A DNA stretch of 64,000 bases from Nematostella vectensis (GCF_932526225.1 NC_064045.1:10754022-10818021), one strand, 5' to 3'; positions 1 through 13,009 are shown, counted from the stretch's first letter. Made by a program: numbers and translations. Notes: generated by a model not told the origin, from the letters alone.

Positions 1-380
1 ACGACTCGTTGCTAAGCGAGCTTGAAGGCTTCGACGAGGGCGGAATGTTGAATAAGCAATTCGGAGATTCCTCTTTTCTGGCTTCGAATGAGTACTTGAG
101 ATTTAGCTCGACTCCGAGTATTGTGCGGGAATCCCACGAGAGAGCTTTCGTCGAGGACGAAGACGAGCCGATGGACATCGAGCCGGTTACGATTGGCAAC
201 GGGATTCTTGACGAGAACAAAAATGTTTGCGCGCCTGTTGCTAGGCAACCATTATGTGCTATCGAAAACACTGTAAGTCATTCCACAACACAATCTTCAA
301 AGAAAGGGAACCAGAGACGGAAAGAAATTCCCCTCAAAACACGCCGAACCAGGAGCAGTAGAAACCAAGTCATAGTATAG
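1..380 (+). CDS. 3' end of an unidentified plus-strand gene (partial)
   Basis: An open frame enters from the left edge and runs to a TAG stop at 378-380, giving about 125 residues. It is acidic in the middle (VEDEDEPMDIEP) and strongly basic at the end (KKGNQRRKEIPLKTRRTRSSR), as expected of a disordered nuclear protein. A good splice donor (ACT|GTAAGT, near 271) lies inside the frame, so the coding part may stop there and the basic tail may be intronic. I do not recognise the family. The 5' part of the gene lies outside the window. Confidence 0.4.
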   Translation, partial: DSLLSELEGFDEGGMLNKQFGDSSFLASNEYLRFSSTPSIVRESHERAFVEDEDEPMDIEPVTIGNGILDENKNVCAPVARQPLCAIENTVSHSTTQSSKKGNQRRKEIPLKTRRTRSSRNQVIV

Positions 381-1065
381 CATGAAAAATCCTATTACAA
401 AGCAAACTCGACGATAAAAACGTTTTTTATTTGTTTGGTATAATACACATACGTACTGCATTATGTCAATCGTGAGCACTCGAGACTCTCTTGCCGGCGA
501 TGGAGTTTCTAGGTTTTGTTGTTATATTTTACGTTAATAGTGCCAATAAGAAGTGCCCCCCTTGTGGTGGGGGTATTTTTATGGCAGCGGACATTTAAAA
601 ACTAATTGACTGATCTTATGTACAGAAACATAAAAGAGTTCAAGCATAACGCTATATTAATCTTCTTCTAGATATTAAGAAAAAGGTACCTCTTCAAATA
701 TCAAATGCTGCTTCTCTTGTAAAAATCCAACCAAATAATATGTACCATAAAAGCATTCAGATTGTTTAAGTGCGCCTGGATATTAGTCATCTACTTTTCT
801 TCACCGACAAATCAAGGTAGAGCGCCTGGATATTTGTCAGCTACTTTTCTTCACCGACGGGTCAAGGTAGAGGACTATTTTAAAGAAGATACTAGATTTA
901 TATACATATATGTACCTTGTAAAAAAAAACACAGCTACAATATATTATACATTCCATAGGCATATGTTGTTTAAAGAAAATGTGTTTAATTGTAATTCGC
1001 CAGCTTTGTTTACTGCAGTTGTCAATATTATGTGAACTCTCGCGGACGACTCATAACTTACTAAA
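381..1065. other. Intergenic stretch with one 50-bp direct duplication
   Basis: No gene is recognisable. A 50-bp segment beginning GCGCCTGGATATT is present twice in tandem at 772-821 and 822-871 with a few substitutions. The rest is AT-rich. Confidence 0.5.
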
Positions 1066-2152
1066 GGTAATACGAGCAGCAAAACCGTACAACTTTTGTG
1101 GCAGCATTTACAAAAAAAAAGTTCAAAGGCGATGTTGCGCGTTTTCCTACCGGCAAACCAACTTTTGTCGCAGCAGAAGATAGACTTGTTCTTGCTGTTG
1201 ATCCACCATATTTTTTCTCCGTGACACTAATGTGCGACTTTCGTTAAACCAATCACAAACGCTAATGCAATTGCTTGCGTATGCCTGACGTCACTTTGCT
1301 GCGAGACAAGTTTGGTTGATATAGTAATGCGGGCTACATCTTCGAGTTTTGTTGCAAAAAGTAGAACCATCTTTTACTTTCTGTAGCAAACTTTTTCAAC
1401 TCGCAACAAAAAAAATGCTGCGACAAAAGTTGGCGCGCCGGTAGTAACACGAACAGCGTCACTTGCAAACTTTTTTTCTCAAGTATATTAAGGCCTGGGT
1501 AGTTTGCTCTTAGCATCGAATATAACTTTTTGATTTAACCTTTGTTAACGTCGCCTTAAATTCATTCTTTTTGGCAAGATGATTAAAGTCGACGGCCTTA
1601 ACATTTTCGTAATGTTTTCATTTGGTGATGACGTCACATCATAGATCACGTGACAAAATTGTTTTTTTTTGCCTTTCCGCCGGTCGGGAAAACAGCTTGG
1701 ACAAGGGTGTTTACTAAAAAAGTGTTGACTTTATGTGTGTCATATAATAGCGTTTTAGCATCCGGAATTTTCTCTGCCGTTAACAAGATATTAAATATTT
1801 TTAAGTCACGTGACCTGCTGCGAATTAAAATGTTGATTTGTGACCGAAGGGCTAAACTTTTCTTGTCGGTTAAGACATCAGTGTACAGACGTGCTTCAAA
1901 GGAACATAAAACATGCGATGTTTTCTTTCTCATAGCGTATCCACCAGCGGAGAATTTTTTTAAATATTGATTTGCAAAAGTCACGTGATCGGCTGGATGA
2001 CGTCATCACTCAAAATGAAATATTACCAAACAGCTAACATTAGGCAACTTTCAAAATTTCAACTGTTTTAGCTTATGTTTCAAGCCTTAATACACTTGAG
2101 TTTTGCAACATTGCTGCCACAAAAGTTGTACGATTTTGCTGCTCGTATTACC
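1066..2152. mobile_element. Non-autonomous DNA element with long TIRs, containing two nested inverted-repeat elements
   Basis: The ends are inverted copies beginning GGTAATACGAGCAGCAAAA and continuing to TTTTGTGGCAGCA, about 42 bp each. Inside, 1148-1443 is bounded by its own inverted repeats (CTACCGGC..CCAACTTTTGTCGCAGCA), whose inner part is nearly the same word as the outer TIR. A second inner pair at 1623-1655 and 1979-2011 (GTGATGACGTCA...GATCACGTGAC) bounds a third unit. No transposase reading frame is present. I could not find an unambiguous target-site duplication. Confidence 0.65.
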
Positions 2153-2606
2153 GTACCTTAAAGCGCTTTCTGGCTTCGATCATTCAAAATTCTTGAAGCG
2201 TTTTCCTGGGTCAGCACTGAAATGACAATTCACACCTCTTTTGTGCAAAGCACTGAATAATCAAACAGCAAAAAAAAATGAAACTCCGTTAGTTTTAATG
2301 CCGGGAGCCAGCGTAGCGGTTGGATATATATGACGAGAATTTACAGATGATTGATAATCGAAGTAAAAAGTGAACTTGAGTCCTTGGGAACTCTGTAAAC
2401 AGAATTATAGTTTGTACCTTCCATGCTCTGGCAAATCGATTAATTAAACTACCGTATAAGTTTTTAATATAATGTAATATAATTAGGGTACGATGTTTTT
2501 CCCTCTCTTCCCTTTCCTTGCTTCGTATTTTCCTTATAAACCTGTTTATCTCTCTACCTTGCGTCCCTTAGTTACAGTCTTCCAATCAATATATGCCCGG
2601 ACAGGT

Positions 2607-5600
2607 TCATTTGAACTGAACAAGGATAGTCAGATACCCAATGATGGTCCCAAAAACCTGAAAATAAAAATTGGGTCTGCAGCATTCTAGAATGTTAAAC
2701 AATCTGCAATAATGCGTACGCAACCATGCTACTTCTAGTTTTATAAAAGTTGTGCTAGAATTATCGCGTACTTTGTATACTATATTACTTCAGGCATAGG
2801 TTACACGAAGTTCTTTCCAAATTCCTCTATTTCAATGGTTCAAGTGTTTCTTGACAACATTTGTACTTATAATCAGTAGTCTTTTACTTGTTGGAATTAG
2901 CTACTTACAGACAATAGCATTCTACCGGACGATCTACTTATAGTCCGTAGCATTCCACGTGTTACTAGAACAATCTGCTTACAGTCAATAGCATTCTGAT
3001 TGTTACTGGGACGATCTACTTATAGTCAGTAACATTCCACGTGTTACTGGGACGATCTACTTACAGTCAGTAGCGCTCTACGTGTTACTGGGATGATCTA
3101 CTTAAAGTCAATAGCATCCACGTGTTACTGGGAAGATCTACTTACAGTCAATAGCATTTTGATTGTTACTGGGAAGATCTACTTACAGTCAGTAGCATTC
3201 CACGTGTTACTGGGACGATCTACTTACAGTCAGTAGCATTCCACGTGTTACCTGGATGATCTACTTACAGTCAGTAGCATTCTACGTGTTACTGGGACGA
3301 TCTACTTACAGTCAGTAGCATTCCACGTGTTACCTGGATGATCTACTTTCAGTCAGTAGCATTCCACGTGTTACTGGGACGATCTACTTACAGTCAGTAA
3401 TACTCCACGTGTTACTGGGACGATCTACTTACAGGCAGTAATATTCCACGTGTTACTGGGACGATCTACTTACAGTCAGTAGCATTCCAAGTGTTACTGG
3501 GACGATCTACTTACAGTCAGTAACATTCCACGTGTTACTGGGACGATCTACTTACAGTCAGTAACATTCTACGTGTTACTGGGACGATCTACTTACAGTC
3601 ACTAGCATTCCACGTGTTACTGGGAAGATCTACTTACAGTCAGTAGCATTCCACGTGTTACTGGGAAGATCTACTTACAGTCAGTAGCATTCCACGTGTT
3701 ACTGGGAAGGTCTACTTACAGCCAGTAGCATTCCACGTGTTACTGGGACGATCTACTTACAGGCAGTAGCATTCCACGTGTTACTGGGACGATCTACTTA
3801 CAATCAGTAGCATTCTACGTGTTACTGGGACGATCTACTTACAGTCAGTAGCATTCCACGTGTTACTGGGACGATCTACTTACAGTCAATAGCATTCCCC
3901 GTGTTACTGGGACGATCTACTTAGTCAGTAGCATTCCGCGTGTTACTGGGACGATCTACTTACAGTCAGTAGCATTCCACGTGTTACTGGGACGATCTAC
4001 TTACAATCAGTAGCATTCTACGTGTTACTGGGACGATCTACTTACAGTCAGTAGCATTCCACGTGTTACTGGGACGATCTACATACAGTCAGTAACATTC
4101 CACGTGTTACTGGGAAGATCTACTTACAGTCAGTAGCATTCCACGTGTTACTGGGAAGATCTACTTACAGTCAGTAGCATTCTACGTGTTACTGGGACGA
4201 TCTACTTACAGTCAGTAGCATTCCACGTGTTACTGGGAAGATCCACTTACAGTCAGTAGCATTCCGCGTGTTACTGGGACGATCTACTTACAGTCAGTAG
4301 CATTCCACGTGTTGCTGGGACGATCTACTTACAGTCAGTAGCATTCCACGTGTTACTGGGACGATCTACTTACAGTCACTAGCATTCCACGTGTTACTGG
4401 GAAGATCTACTTACAGTCAGTAGCATTCCACGTGTTACTGGGAAGATCTACTTACAGTCAGTAGCATTCCACGTGTTACTGGGAAGGTCTACTTACAGCC
4501 AGTAGCATTCCACGTGTTACTGGGACGATCTACTTACAGGCAGTAGCATTCCACGTGTTACTGGGACGATCTACTTACAATCAGTAGCATTCTACGTGTT
4601 ACTGGGACGATCTACTTACAGTCAGTAGCATTCCACGTGTTACTGGGACGATCTACTTACAGTCAATAGCATTCCCCGTGTTACTGGGACGATCTACTTA
4701 CAGTCAGTAGCATTCCGCGTGTTACTGGGACGATCTACTTACAGTCAGTAGCATTCCACGTGTTACTGGGACGATCTACTTACAATCAGTAGCATTCTAC
4801 GTGTTACTGGGACGATCTACTTACAGTCAGTAGCATTCCACGTGTTACTGGGACGATCTACATACAGTCAGTAACATTCCACGTGTTACTGGGAAGATCT
4901 ACTTACAGTCAGTAGCATTCCACGTGTTACTGGGAAGATCTACTTACAGTCAGTAGCATTCTACGTGTTACTGGGACGATCTACTTACAGCCAGTAGCAT
5001 TCCACGTGTTACTGGGACGATCTACTTACAGTCAGTAGCATTCCACGTGTTACTGGGACGATCTACTTACAGTCAATAGCATTCCACGTGTTACTGGGAA
5101 GATCTACTTACTGTCAATAGCATTCCACGTGTTACTGGGACGATCTACTTACAGTCAGTAGCATTCCACGTGTTACTGGGACGATCTACTTACAGTCAGT
5201 AGCATTCCACGTGTTACCTGGATGATCTACTTTCAGTCAGTAGCATTCCACGTGTTACTGGGACGATCTACTTACAGTCAGTAGCATTCCACGTGTTACT
5301 GGGACGATCTACTTACAGTCAATTCTGATTGTTACTGGGACAAGCTACTTACAGTCAGTAGCATTCTACGTGTTACTGGGACGATCTACTTACAGTCAGT
5401 AGCATTCCACGTGTTACTGGGAAGATCCACTTACAGTCAGTAGCATTCCGCGTGTTACTGGGACGATCTACTTACAGTCAGTAGCATTCCACGTGTTGCT
5501 GGGACGATCTACTTACAGTCAGTAGCATTCCACGTGTTACTGGGACGATCTACTTACAGTCAGTAGCATTTCACGTGTTACTGGGATGATCTACTTACAG

Positions 5601-8600
5601 TCAGTAGCATTCCACGTGTTACTGGGACGATCTACTTACAATCAGTAGCATTCTACGTGTTACTGGGACGATCTACTTACAGTCAGTAGCATTCCACGTG
5701 TTACTGGGACGATCTACTTACACGCAGAGCATTCTACGTGTTACTGGGACGATCTACTTACAGTCAGTAGCATTCCACGTGTTACTGGGACGATCTACTT
5801 ACAGTCAGTAGCATTCCACGTGTTACTGGGATGATCTACCTACAGTCAGTAACATTCCACGTGTTACTGGGACGATCTACTTACAGTCAGTAGCATTCCA
5901 CGTGTTACTGGGACGATCTACTTACAGTCAGTAGCATTCCGCGTGTTACTGGGACGATCTACTTACAGTCAGTAGCATTCCACGTGTTACTGGGACGATC
6001 TACTTACAGTCAGTAGCATTCCACGTGTTACTGGGACGATCTACTTACAGTCAGTAGCATTCTACGTGTTACTGGGAAGATCTACTTACAGTCAGTAGCA
6101 TTCCACGTGTTACTGGGACGATCTACTTACAGTCAGTAGCATTTTGATTGTTACTGGGAAGATCTACTTACAGTCAATAGCATTCTACGTGTTACTGGGG
6201 CGATCTACTTACAGTCAGTAACATTCCACGTGTTACTGGGATGATTCCACCAATTGTTGGGCTGATCACTTCTGTGTTGAGCTTGTTCAGCAGCAACAAC
6301 AGCTGATAAAATGATCACAAAGAGTGTAGTCAGTTCTGATGGCCATCTAAATTAAGGGTCAACATAACACCCATAGATCTTACATGAAAGTTTTGAGAAT
6401 TCAGAATGCCTATAGTTGTGCTTAAAAACAAAAACAGGAGGAGAAAAAGTAAAACAATGGAATATCACAGGTCTCACTTGGCCTTGGTGTCACGCACCCA
6501 GTTGCATGTTGGGTAAACCTGAGTATTTAAAGAAAGCATCAATACTTAATGTGAGCCAAGGAGATTACATTCTTTACCTCGTTCTTTTCGCCATCTTTCA
6601 GTTTGTTCCCGTCCACTTCGTACACGATGCTTGTCAGACTGTGGGCCTGCAAGGAATGAACTCACCTTATTAGTTTAGTACGGCCTGAATTGAGGTCGAT
6701 GTGGAGTATTCGTGTCTAGAGTTAGACTAAAATCCCTTACAGTTCATCTCAATGATTTAAACGAACTCCCACAAGGGAAATCGAAAATGATGATAGAGTT
6801 ATCGGGGACTCGTGTTATCTGGAGTAGAGATATATCAGTACTTGGAGGGGATAGGGAAATAAACCTTGTAAGAAAAAATACGATAGAAGTTTTGCATTTA
6901 TTCCACTCACTTGCTTTTGTTATATTTCAAAGTACAGTATTCAAATTACAGGAACTAAGTCTAATGGTGTATTCTTACCTTGACATTGACATGAGCTCCT
7001 ATTAGTGACGTCACTACAGTATTGGAAATGTTGACCAAATTCCAAAACACCATCACCATAATAATAAAATAGTCAGACCCTTCCCTTGACATTCGAATGA
7101 CAACATCAAGGGTAATACAGATCTCTGGAATGCTGCATCCATATGATACCAGGGCGAGAGGAGAGAGGATCTCATCAAGTTTTTCCAGGGCATGGCAAAG
7201 CCGTAAGTGATCTCGACGAAGGAGAGTGATGTTGACGAAGTTGTCATCAGAGTTGAAGGTCATCTGGGTCTGCAGACATAAGAATGACTGATTAAGACCC
7301 GTTGTATGAAAAGGTGATGATGATGATGAACAATATAATGACAATGTCGTATTGATGATACATTGCCAATACTCCTTAGTCTATTGATGATGATAATTAT
7401 TGGTCAGATGATTGATGGCAATGATGATGTTGATAACAATGATATTGACTTGATGATAATGATAAATTTGCTCATGATATGTGATAACATCCTGCTGATA
7501 ATAATGCGTGATGACGTGACGACAGCGGCAACGTGGGCAACTAATGCAAAACAAAAATAAAATAAAAAAGCTCGACAATATTTTTATTATTTAAGAGGAA
7601 ATGACCAGCAGGGGCTTGTGACCCAAATATTTTTTTAATGTTTCTGTATCAAGCATATCCCTCCTCCCTCCTCCATGTGCCGAGGCCCAACAGCTCTGAG
7701 ATCTAATCTAAACTAGTTTAGAATTAAGCACAAAGTATGAGAAAAAAATATTTGGCCACGTTATCTTGGCCGTCGTCGTCGATGCTTTATAAAGTGCCCT
7801 GCTGGTGGTAATGGTTGTGAAGATAATATATGACGATACTGTAGATAATGATGATATGATGATTATACTGGTGTTGATCTTTACTTGCCTTTTTCGTTAA
7901 AAAAGAGAATCTCTCGGCAATAACTATGCAGCTGACAATGTAGAAGCAGCTCGGGAGACCCCAGGCTGCACTTGTAAAAGGCAAAGTCACTTGGGAGAGT
8001 ACAACGATCCATCCATCAGGACCGGTTACCGTCATGTTGTCTTTGCCAAACTGAGCCACCAGCATCGAATTCCTCACTTCTTTTAATGGAAAATTCATCA
8101 GAAGGATCGAAACTGTAAAGTTGAAGCAGATTGTTCCAATAAATATGGCTGTGAGGATAGTTGGTAATCTACAAGAATGCGGGACACCGTTTGAATCGGC
8201 GATCGCAAGAGCCTTCATGAACTTCGAGAATTTCGAACCGTGTTCTCGTCTTGAAAGTGATAAGACCGTAACAGTGCCCTGCAGAGCACTCCATAAAACC
8301 CAAATATCTATAGTGAGGCGCCTAGCGATTGTAAAATAGTCACCGCTGCGTACTGTGAAGCTAAACGAACACGCGAAGCCAACATAGAGCAGAAGGCACA
8401 CAAGCCCACAGTAGGTCTTCCCAAACTTCTCCTTCCAGCTTACGCGTTTACTTGCGCAGGTCTCATTTAACGGTGCAACCGCGTTCTCCTTTAGATCGAC
8501 ATCACAATATGCGTCTCCAAAGTATAGACCAAAAGCTTTCATCGCAGCAAATAGAGGTCTTAAACTTTTCTTCACTTGTCGTACAGATTCATCTCTGTTT

Positions 8601-8650
8601 TCTTCGCCAATTTCACAAGCAGGAGAAATTGAGTGATGTGACGAAGCCAT
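2607..8650 (-). CDS. Gustatory-receptor-like (GRL) seven-transmembrane protein, 4 exons
   Basis: Exons on the minus strand: 8650-7889, 7269-6979, 6646-6578, 2657-2607, about 390 residues joined in phase 0 throughout. The product has an intracellular N-terminus, several hydrophobic spans (YCGLVCLLLYVGFACSFSF, a span at WIVVLSQVTLPF, and WNLVNISNTVVTSLIG). Exon 3 reads AHSLTSIVYEVD and the last exon VFGTIIGYLTILVQF, both typical of the C-terminal end of insect-chemoreceptor-superfamily proteins. Such GRLs are known in cnidarians, where roles outside taste, including development, have been suggested. The start at 8650 (MASSHHS) follows a possible 5'-UTR acceptor. Intron 1 only keeps frame if the donor is AAG|GCAAGT, a GC-AG intron. 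Intron 3 is 3.9 kb and largely minisatellite. The ligand is unknown. Confidence 0.75.
2880..6250. repeat. 41-bp minisatellite, about 80 units, in the last GRL intron
   Basis: Units read GATCTACTTACAGTCAGTAG then CATTCCACGTGTTACTGGGA, 41 bp, with scattered substitutions and a few indels. Each unit carries an E-box (CACGTG) and, on the minus strand that the gene uses, the sequence CTGTAAGTAG, a near-consensus 5' splice site. A block starting near 3600 recurs with the same variant units near 4379, about 779 bp (19 units) later, so a higher-order duplication occurred. Confidence 0.95.
7300..7560. repeat. Degenerate TGA/ATG trinucleotide-rich tract
   Basis: Runs of TGATGATGA and GATAATGATGA within the first GRL intron create long spurious frames on both strands. 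This is low-complexity sequence, not coding. Confidence 0.7.
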
Positions 8651-8709
8651 TTCTTTTTTCAAGTCTCCTGAAAAATCAGAATTGGAATAACTAAAACGTA
8701 AAAACAATT

Positions 8710-10435
8710 ATGATTAAGTGAGATACCCAATATGGTTTATATCTGTAAAAAAGGTTCTTATGAAAAACAGAAACAAAAACTAAATTATATACCGTGTCAG
8801 GGCGAATACTTTCAACTTTTCTAATATAGCCACATGTCAACTAAACTGCTGATATTACAACTTGCCTATAAAATACGTGCATTTAGTACAAACCAATGCT
8901 TTGCTTAATTCATGAAAGGTCCGAAGCCAGTATTAGGCGAACCGATGTACTTTCCTCAGTCAAAAAAAAAATAATAATGATCTAGGTTAATCTCAGGAGA
9001 AATGTATATTCTCGGTCATATTACCTTGATTATAACTGTTTCCCAAGATGGTCATCAGGTTTTTTCAATTAATAAAACACATCAAGAAACGCTTTCATAT
9101 GCATTCTTCAAATGAATTATTGAAAGTTGAAATCAATGATGCCCATTGTTCTTACCTTCCTTCAATTTTTCGAGTTGATTTAGAGATAATAAATAAAGTG
9201 TAGTATATTAGAACAAGCGCTCAGCCGCTGATAATAAACTACAAGTCTTTCTTGCCCGTTAGGTATTTATACCTTGTGTTTTAGTAATGAGTAGCGTTTG
9301 TAATGAGTAAATAACGAGTATTTTAATGAGATGTATTATTCACCCTATATGTATCTTGCACAAACAAGGAATTCTCAAAATTATTTTTTATACTGAGGAT
9401 TGAAGCCACTTCTGACAAAATACTAAAAGCGTAAGTGTTTTAATTCTTAAAAAAGTTTTTTTTTTCAAGTTTTTGATTGTGCCGAGTCATGTAATTGAAT
9501 ATGAATTAATAATCAAACAACATCGGAAATCCTCCCCCACTTTCAGGTTCAAATATTAATCAGATACGACCCTTTAAAAATTATAGGCTAAATGTCTATG
9601 CAACTTACCAAAAAGCTACCACCTGAAAAAAGCGGCCAGGTCTTCGCGTGAAAATCTTGAGTTTTCCGTGATCAGTATTTTGAACTAAAGGTCATGCTGT
9701 TACCTTATTAAATGTACTTTCTCACATATTCCATGGATACACGATGTCAAACTGTTCCAATAGAGCTAGAAACAATTCTACCCCTGGCATTATTTAAAAC
9801 ACTTTATTAACTTTCTCTGCCCTTTTTTCCGAAGTGTTGATGAAGATTTTAATTTATCAATATACTGATAAAAAATGTAAATTATAAGATCTAGGATAAA
9901 AGCTTTCAATAAAAAGCTGGTGTATTCCCACCACATACAAATTTATTTAAAAGTTAAGGAAATTAAAGACTTCAATGACAATATATGCGAATAATTTCTG
10001 CGCACCGTCGCCAAGGTTTTTTAAGCTACATTTCTCCCATAATTCATTCTAGAAATACAGGTTTCTGTTACCTTTTGCTCTCTTTGCTTATATTTTATCT
10101 CTCATAGAATCTCATAGAATTTTCCATTACACTTTTTTTCATGAATGAATGGGAGAAAAAGAGTTTTCAAAGCAAGTAACAAAAGACCTATTGGCAGAGT
10201 TTTTATTTGTGTTCTTGGGACTGAACATGAGTAACTTCTCTAAGTGAAAAATAATCTAAGTTTAAGATGCTTACAAGATGTTTTGGAACGTAAACTATAT
10301 CACAAAGGACTAGATAATATCTCGTTCTGGATTGTTCTAGATTAACATTACAAAATCGAATCAAAGTTAATCTAATCACTCGAAAACGCTTTTGATGGAA
10401 TATAAAAAACTGTTGATGCAAAGTCCTTCTGTTTG
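8710..10435. other. AT-rich intergenic sequence upstream of the GRL gene
   Basis: No gene, RNA or clear repeat is recognisable. It presumably contains the GRL promoter and any 5'-UTR exon. Confidence 0.4.
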
Positions 10436-10526
10436 CTAAGTAGTATGTACTCCTCCTCTGGTTACTTTCCTGTGTTTCTTGAACTGAACAAGAATGGTCA
10501 AGTACCCGACAATAATGCCAAACACC
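10436..10526 (-). pseudogene. Orphan last exon of a second GRL gene
   Basis: A 91-bp exon follows an acceptor (TTTTTTCAG) and encodes VFGIIVGYLTILVQF followed by KKHRKVTRGGVHTT and a stop. It is a clear paralogue of the last exon of the neighbouring GRL gene (VFGTIIGYLTILVQF), and the flanking intron sequence is also similar. No other GRL exons are found upstream on this strand between here and 15200, so it is either a relic of a tandem GRL copy or an alternative terminal exon. An LTR element starts about 35 bp upstream of the acceptor. Confidence 0.55.
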
Positions 10527-10559
10527 TGAAAAAATAACTTAAGAGTCAGCATAGGGAAT

Positions 10560-10723
10560 GTAGTGTTAGCTATTTTGGGTACCCTGTGGTACCTGCCTCG
10601 TTTTGAGGTAATAAAGATGTTGTTGATATCCAATATGGCAGTCTCGTGTTGGCTTGTGTCAGTGTGCAGGAATCTATACTTCCATCGTCGTTAAGAAAAC
10701 ACTACATGGTGTCAGAAGTGGGA
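10560..10723 (+). mobile_element. Short LTR plus primer-binding site of an LTR retroelement remnant
   Basis: A segment of about 147 bp starts TGTAGTGT and ends ACACTACA, the inverted ends expected of an LTR. It is followed directly by TGGTGTCAGAAGTGGGA at 10707-10723, which complements the 3' end of eukaryotic tRNA-Leu. No gag/pol reading frames and no second LTR are visible downstream, so this is a truncated or TRIM-like copy. The left boundary is accurate to about one base. Confidence 0.55.
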
Positions 10724-10852
10724 TGATGTCAGAATATGTCAGATGTCAAGTGGTCAGATGTCAGAATAAAAAAAATAATATCAGGAACTAATTCCCCGCG
10801 AGATAATCTCTGATCAGCGCCGATCGATTATTGTATTCCACATTGCGTGGAA

Positions 10853-11095
10853 CTCACAGCTACGAAAACGATGTTACAAGGTGAGTAAATTTATGAAACT
10901 GAGAGATAGGCAAGCTGATCGGCACAGTCGTCCGGGGGGGCTAGGCACGACCACGAGCTCACAGCTACGAAAACAATGTTACAAGGTTAGCAAATTTATG
11001 AAACAGAGAGATAGGCAAGCTGATCGCCACAGTCGTCCGAGGGGCGAGGCACGACCACGTGCTCACAGCTACGAAAACACGGTGAGTACGTTTAT
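10853..11095. repeat. About 105-bp tandem repeat, 2.3 units
   Basis: Units start CTCACAGCTACGAAAAC at 10853, 10958 and 11062; the third is truncated. They may belong to the internal region of the adjacent LTR remnant. Poly-G tracts follow (11140-11210). Confidence 0.7.
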
Positions 11096-11099
11096 GAGA

Positions 11100-13009
11100 G
11101 GGTCTGAACGAGAGGAATGTGGGTGGGTGGTGGTGGTGGTGGGGGGGGACGGGGGTTATGATGGGGTCCTGACGAGACGGATTTTGCCAGGGAGGGTGGG
11201 GAGGGGGATAAGGGGGCTTGCGTTTTTAGGTCACCTTCTGTTCTCCAATCTCGTGTTCATTTTTAAGCAAAACAGTTTGTCTTGCCGGGTGGATTTCGTA
11301 CGGTTTTTGTACACCCTTATAAATGCATTAAACATCCTCTGCCAGACGCTATATATTTTCTCATCGAGCTCCTAGCAAGGTAAAAAGCATCAATTTCAAT
11401 CGGCTGATAATAACAAAGGTATGGCTGACAAGGGCTTTTTAAGCTTACGGCAAATTGAAGACTAAGACTAGCCACCCAACATGGGTTATGACGCGCGCGC
11501 AAAATCAAAGTTCTAGAATTTGTGACGTCATAATCATAACTGAATACAAAACGAATCGAGCCTAAACGATAGCATCATGGAAGTGACAAAAGACGTTGTC
11601 TATATTTGGGTAATCAATTTACTTGGAGGTGAAACTCAGGTAAACATAGCAACAGTAGATAACCCTAACGGCCAAGGCAGAGTAAACTGAACACTAACAC
11701 TCCATTAGCTGTGCAATTGAAATAACAGCGCGTCACACTAGATCACCTGACAAATGAGTCCTGTCAAGTTTTACAATACAAAATTAGCTCACATAATATC
11801 TTTATTGAGTCCTCTAAATGGAATTTGTTTGAAATTGGATAAGTTTAGGCACAACAAAGTTCGTTCTGCAAGACTTATAGAGGCACGTGATCAGAGCCTT
11901 TTTTCTTGCAGAAGATTTTGGCGAATTTACGATAAATTTCGCTATATTTCAGTCATCACCAGCGTGGAAATTCAAAAGGCGATTCTACACATACACATAC
12001 GGGGAGATGGATTTGGATTTGATTATAAATGGTTAGCTGGTAAGGAACATAGTTTTTAATTTTTTTATTATTTTTGTTTGAACAGATCAGAAACTGGTCC
12101 AAAAAATAATGCAGATCCCAAAAGAAAAACAAATCATGTTATGACTATTTCCTTGTTTATTGCATAGAAATTTGCAAGTGTTTAAACCAGAAATCAGATA
12201 GTCTAGGATCCACACAAATTACAGAATGCCCTTCCGTCGATTCAGCTGATTTAACTAGGTAAATAGATATTTTCATTACTTTAATCTTTTTATGAAGTTC
12301 CCCCCTGACCGTTTTTGGTATTTGTTTAGTATCTGATTAGTATCTGAAGAATTAGTTAGGATCAGCGCGGTGTTTGTAAAGTTTAAATTATTAGATTTGT
12401 TTCCCGACGCTTTAGCCTGATTTATCAGACGGCACGCGATCGTTCGCTTCACTTTGCCTCACAATGTCTAAAGATTGATCTGAAAGAAATAAGCCTGCTA
12501 GCCGGTTCTCCGGAGTTTTGGGATTCAGGCCACCTTTGGAAAGGAATGTTTACAGCAGCCGCTTGTGAAGAAGGCGTGCGTGACGCTGAAATGTCGGCGT
12601 GCGTGACGCTGAAATGTCGGCGTGCGTGACGCTGAAAGTAGAGCCCCTTCTTTGGCGAAAGTCCATGTGGACGAGGAAAACGAGGGAGCGAGTACAGTGT
12701 GCCAGGAGCCGAGGGCGCGACGATGGCGTGAGCGCCAAAGGCGCGAGTTCGCGCCGCACGGGAGAAACGCCAAAAGATGGCAGACTTTCGCCAATGAAGA
12801 GGCTGCAAGCAGTCTACGCTGAAAGCGGCTGCTAAGCTGACTACTGTGAATCTATAGGGAATAGATAGCCTGTCTGGCGTAATGTCACGCACGCCTCCAC
12901 AAGCTTGTTTATTTGACGGCAAATGTCGGTAACCTCGGAGTTTTTTTGGACTTTTAATACAGTAGTGGCCGGTGAAAAGAGGTTCGTTAGTTTCCCAATA
13001 TAAACTTAC
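11100..13009. other. Non-coding region with a 23-bp triplication
   Basis: No gene is recognisable. At 12573-12639 the word GGCGTGCGTGACGCTGAAAT (23-bp unit) occurs three times in tandem. This creates a longer but repetitive spurious frame on the minus strand at 12449-13021. Confidence 0.45.

Noticed and set aside
2880-6250. Possible CRISPR-like array
   Set aside because: Direct tandem repeat without unique spacers, in a eukaryotic intron.
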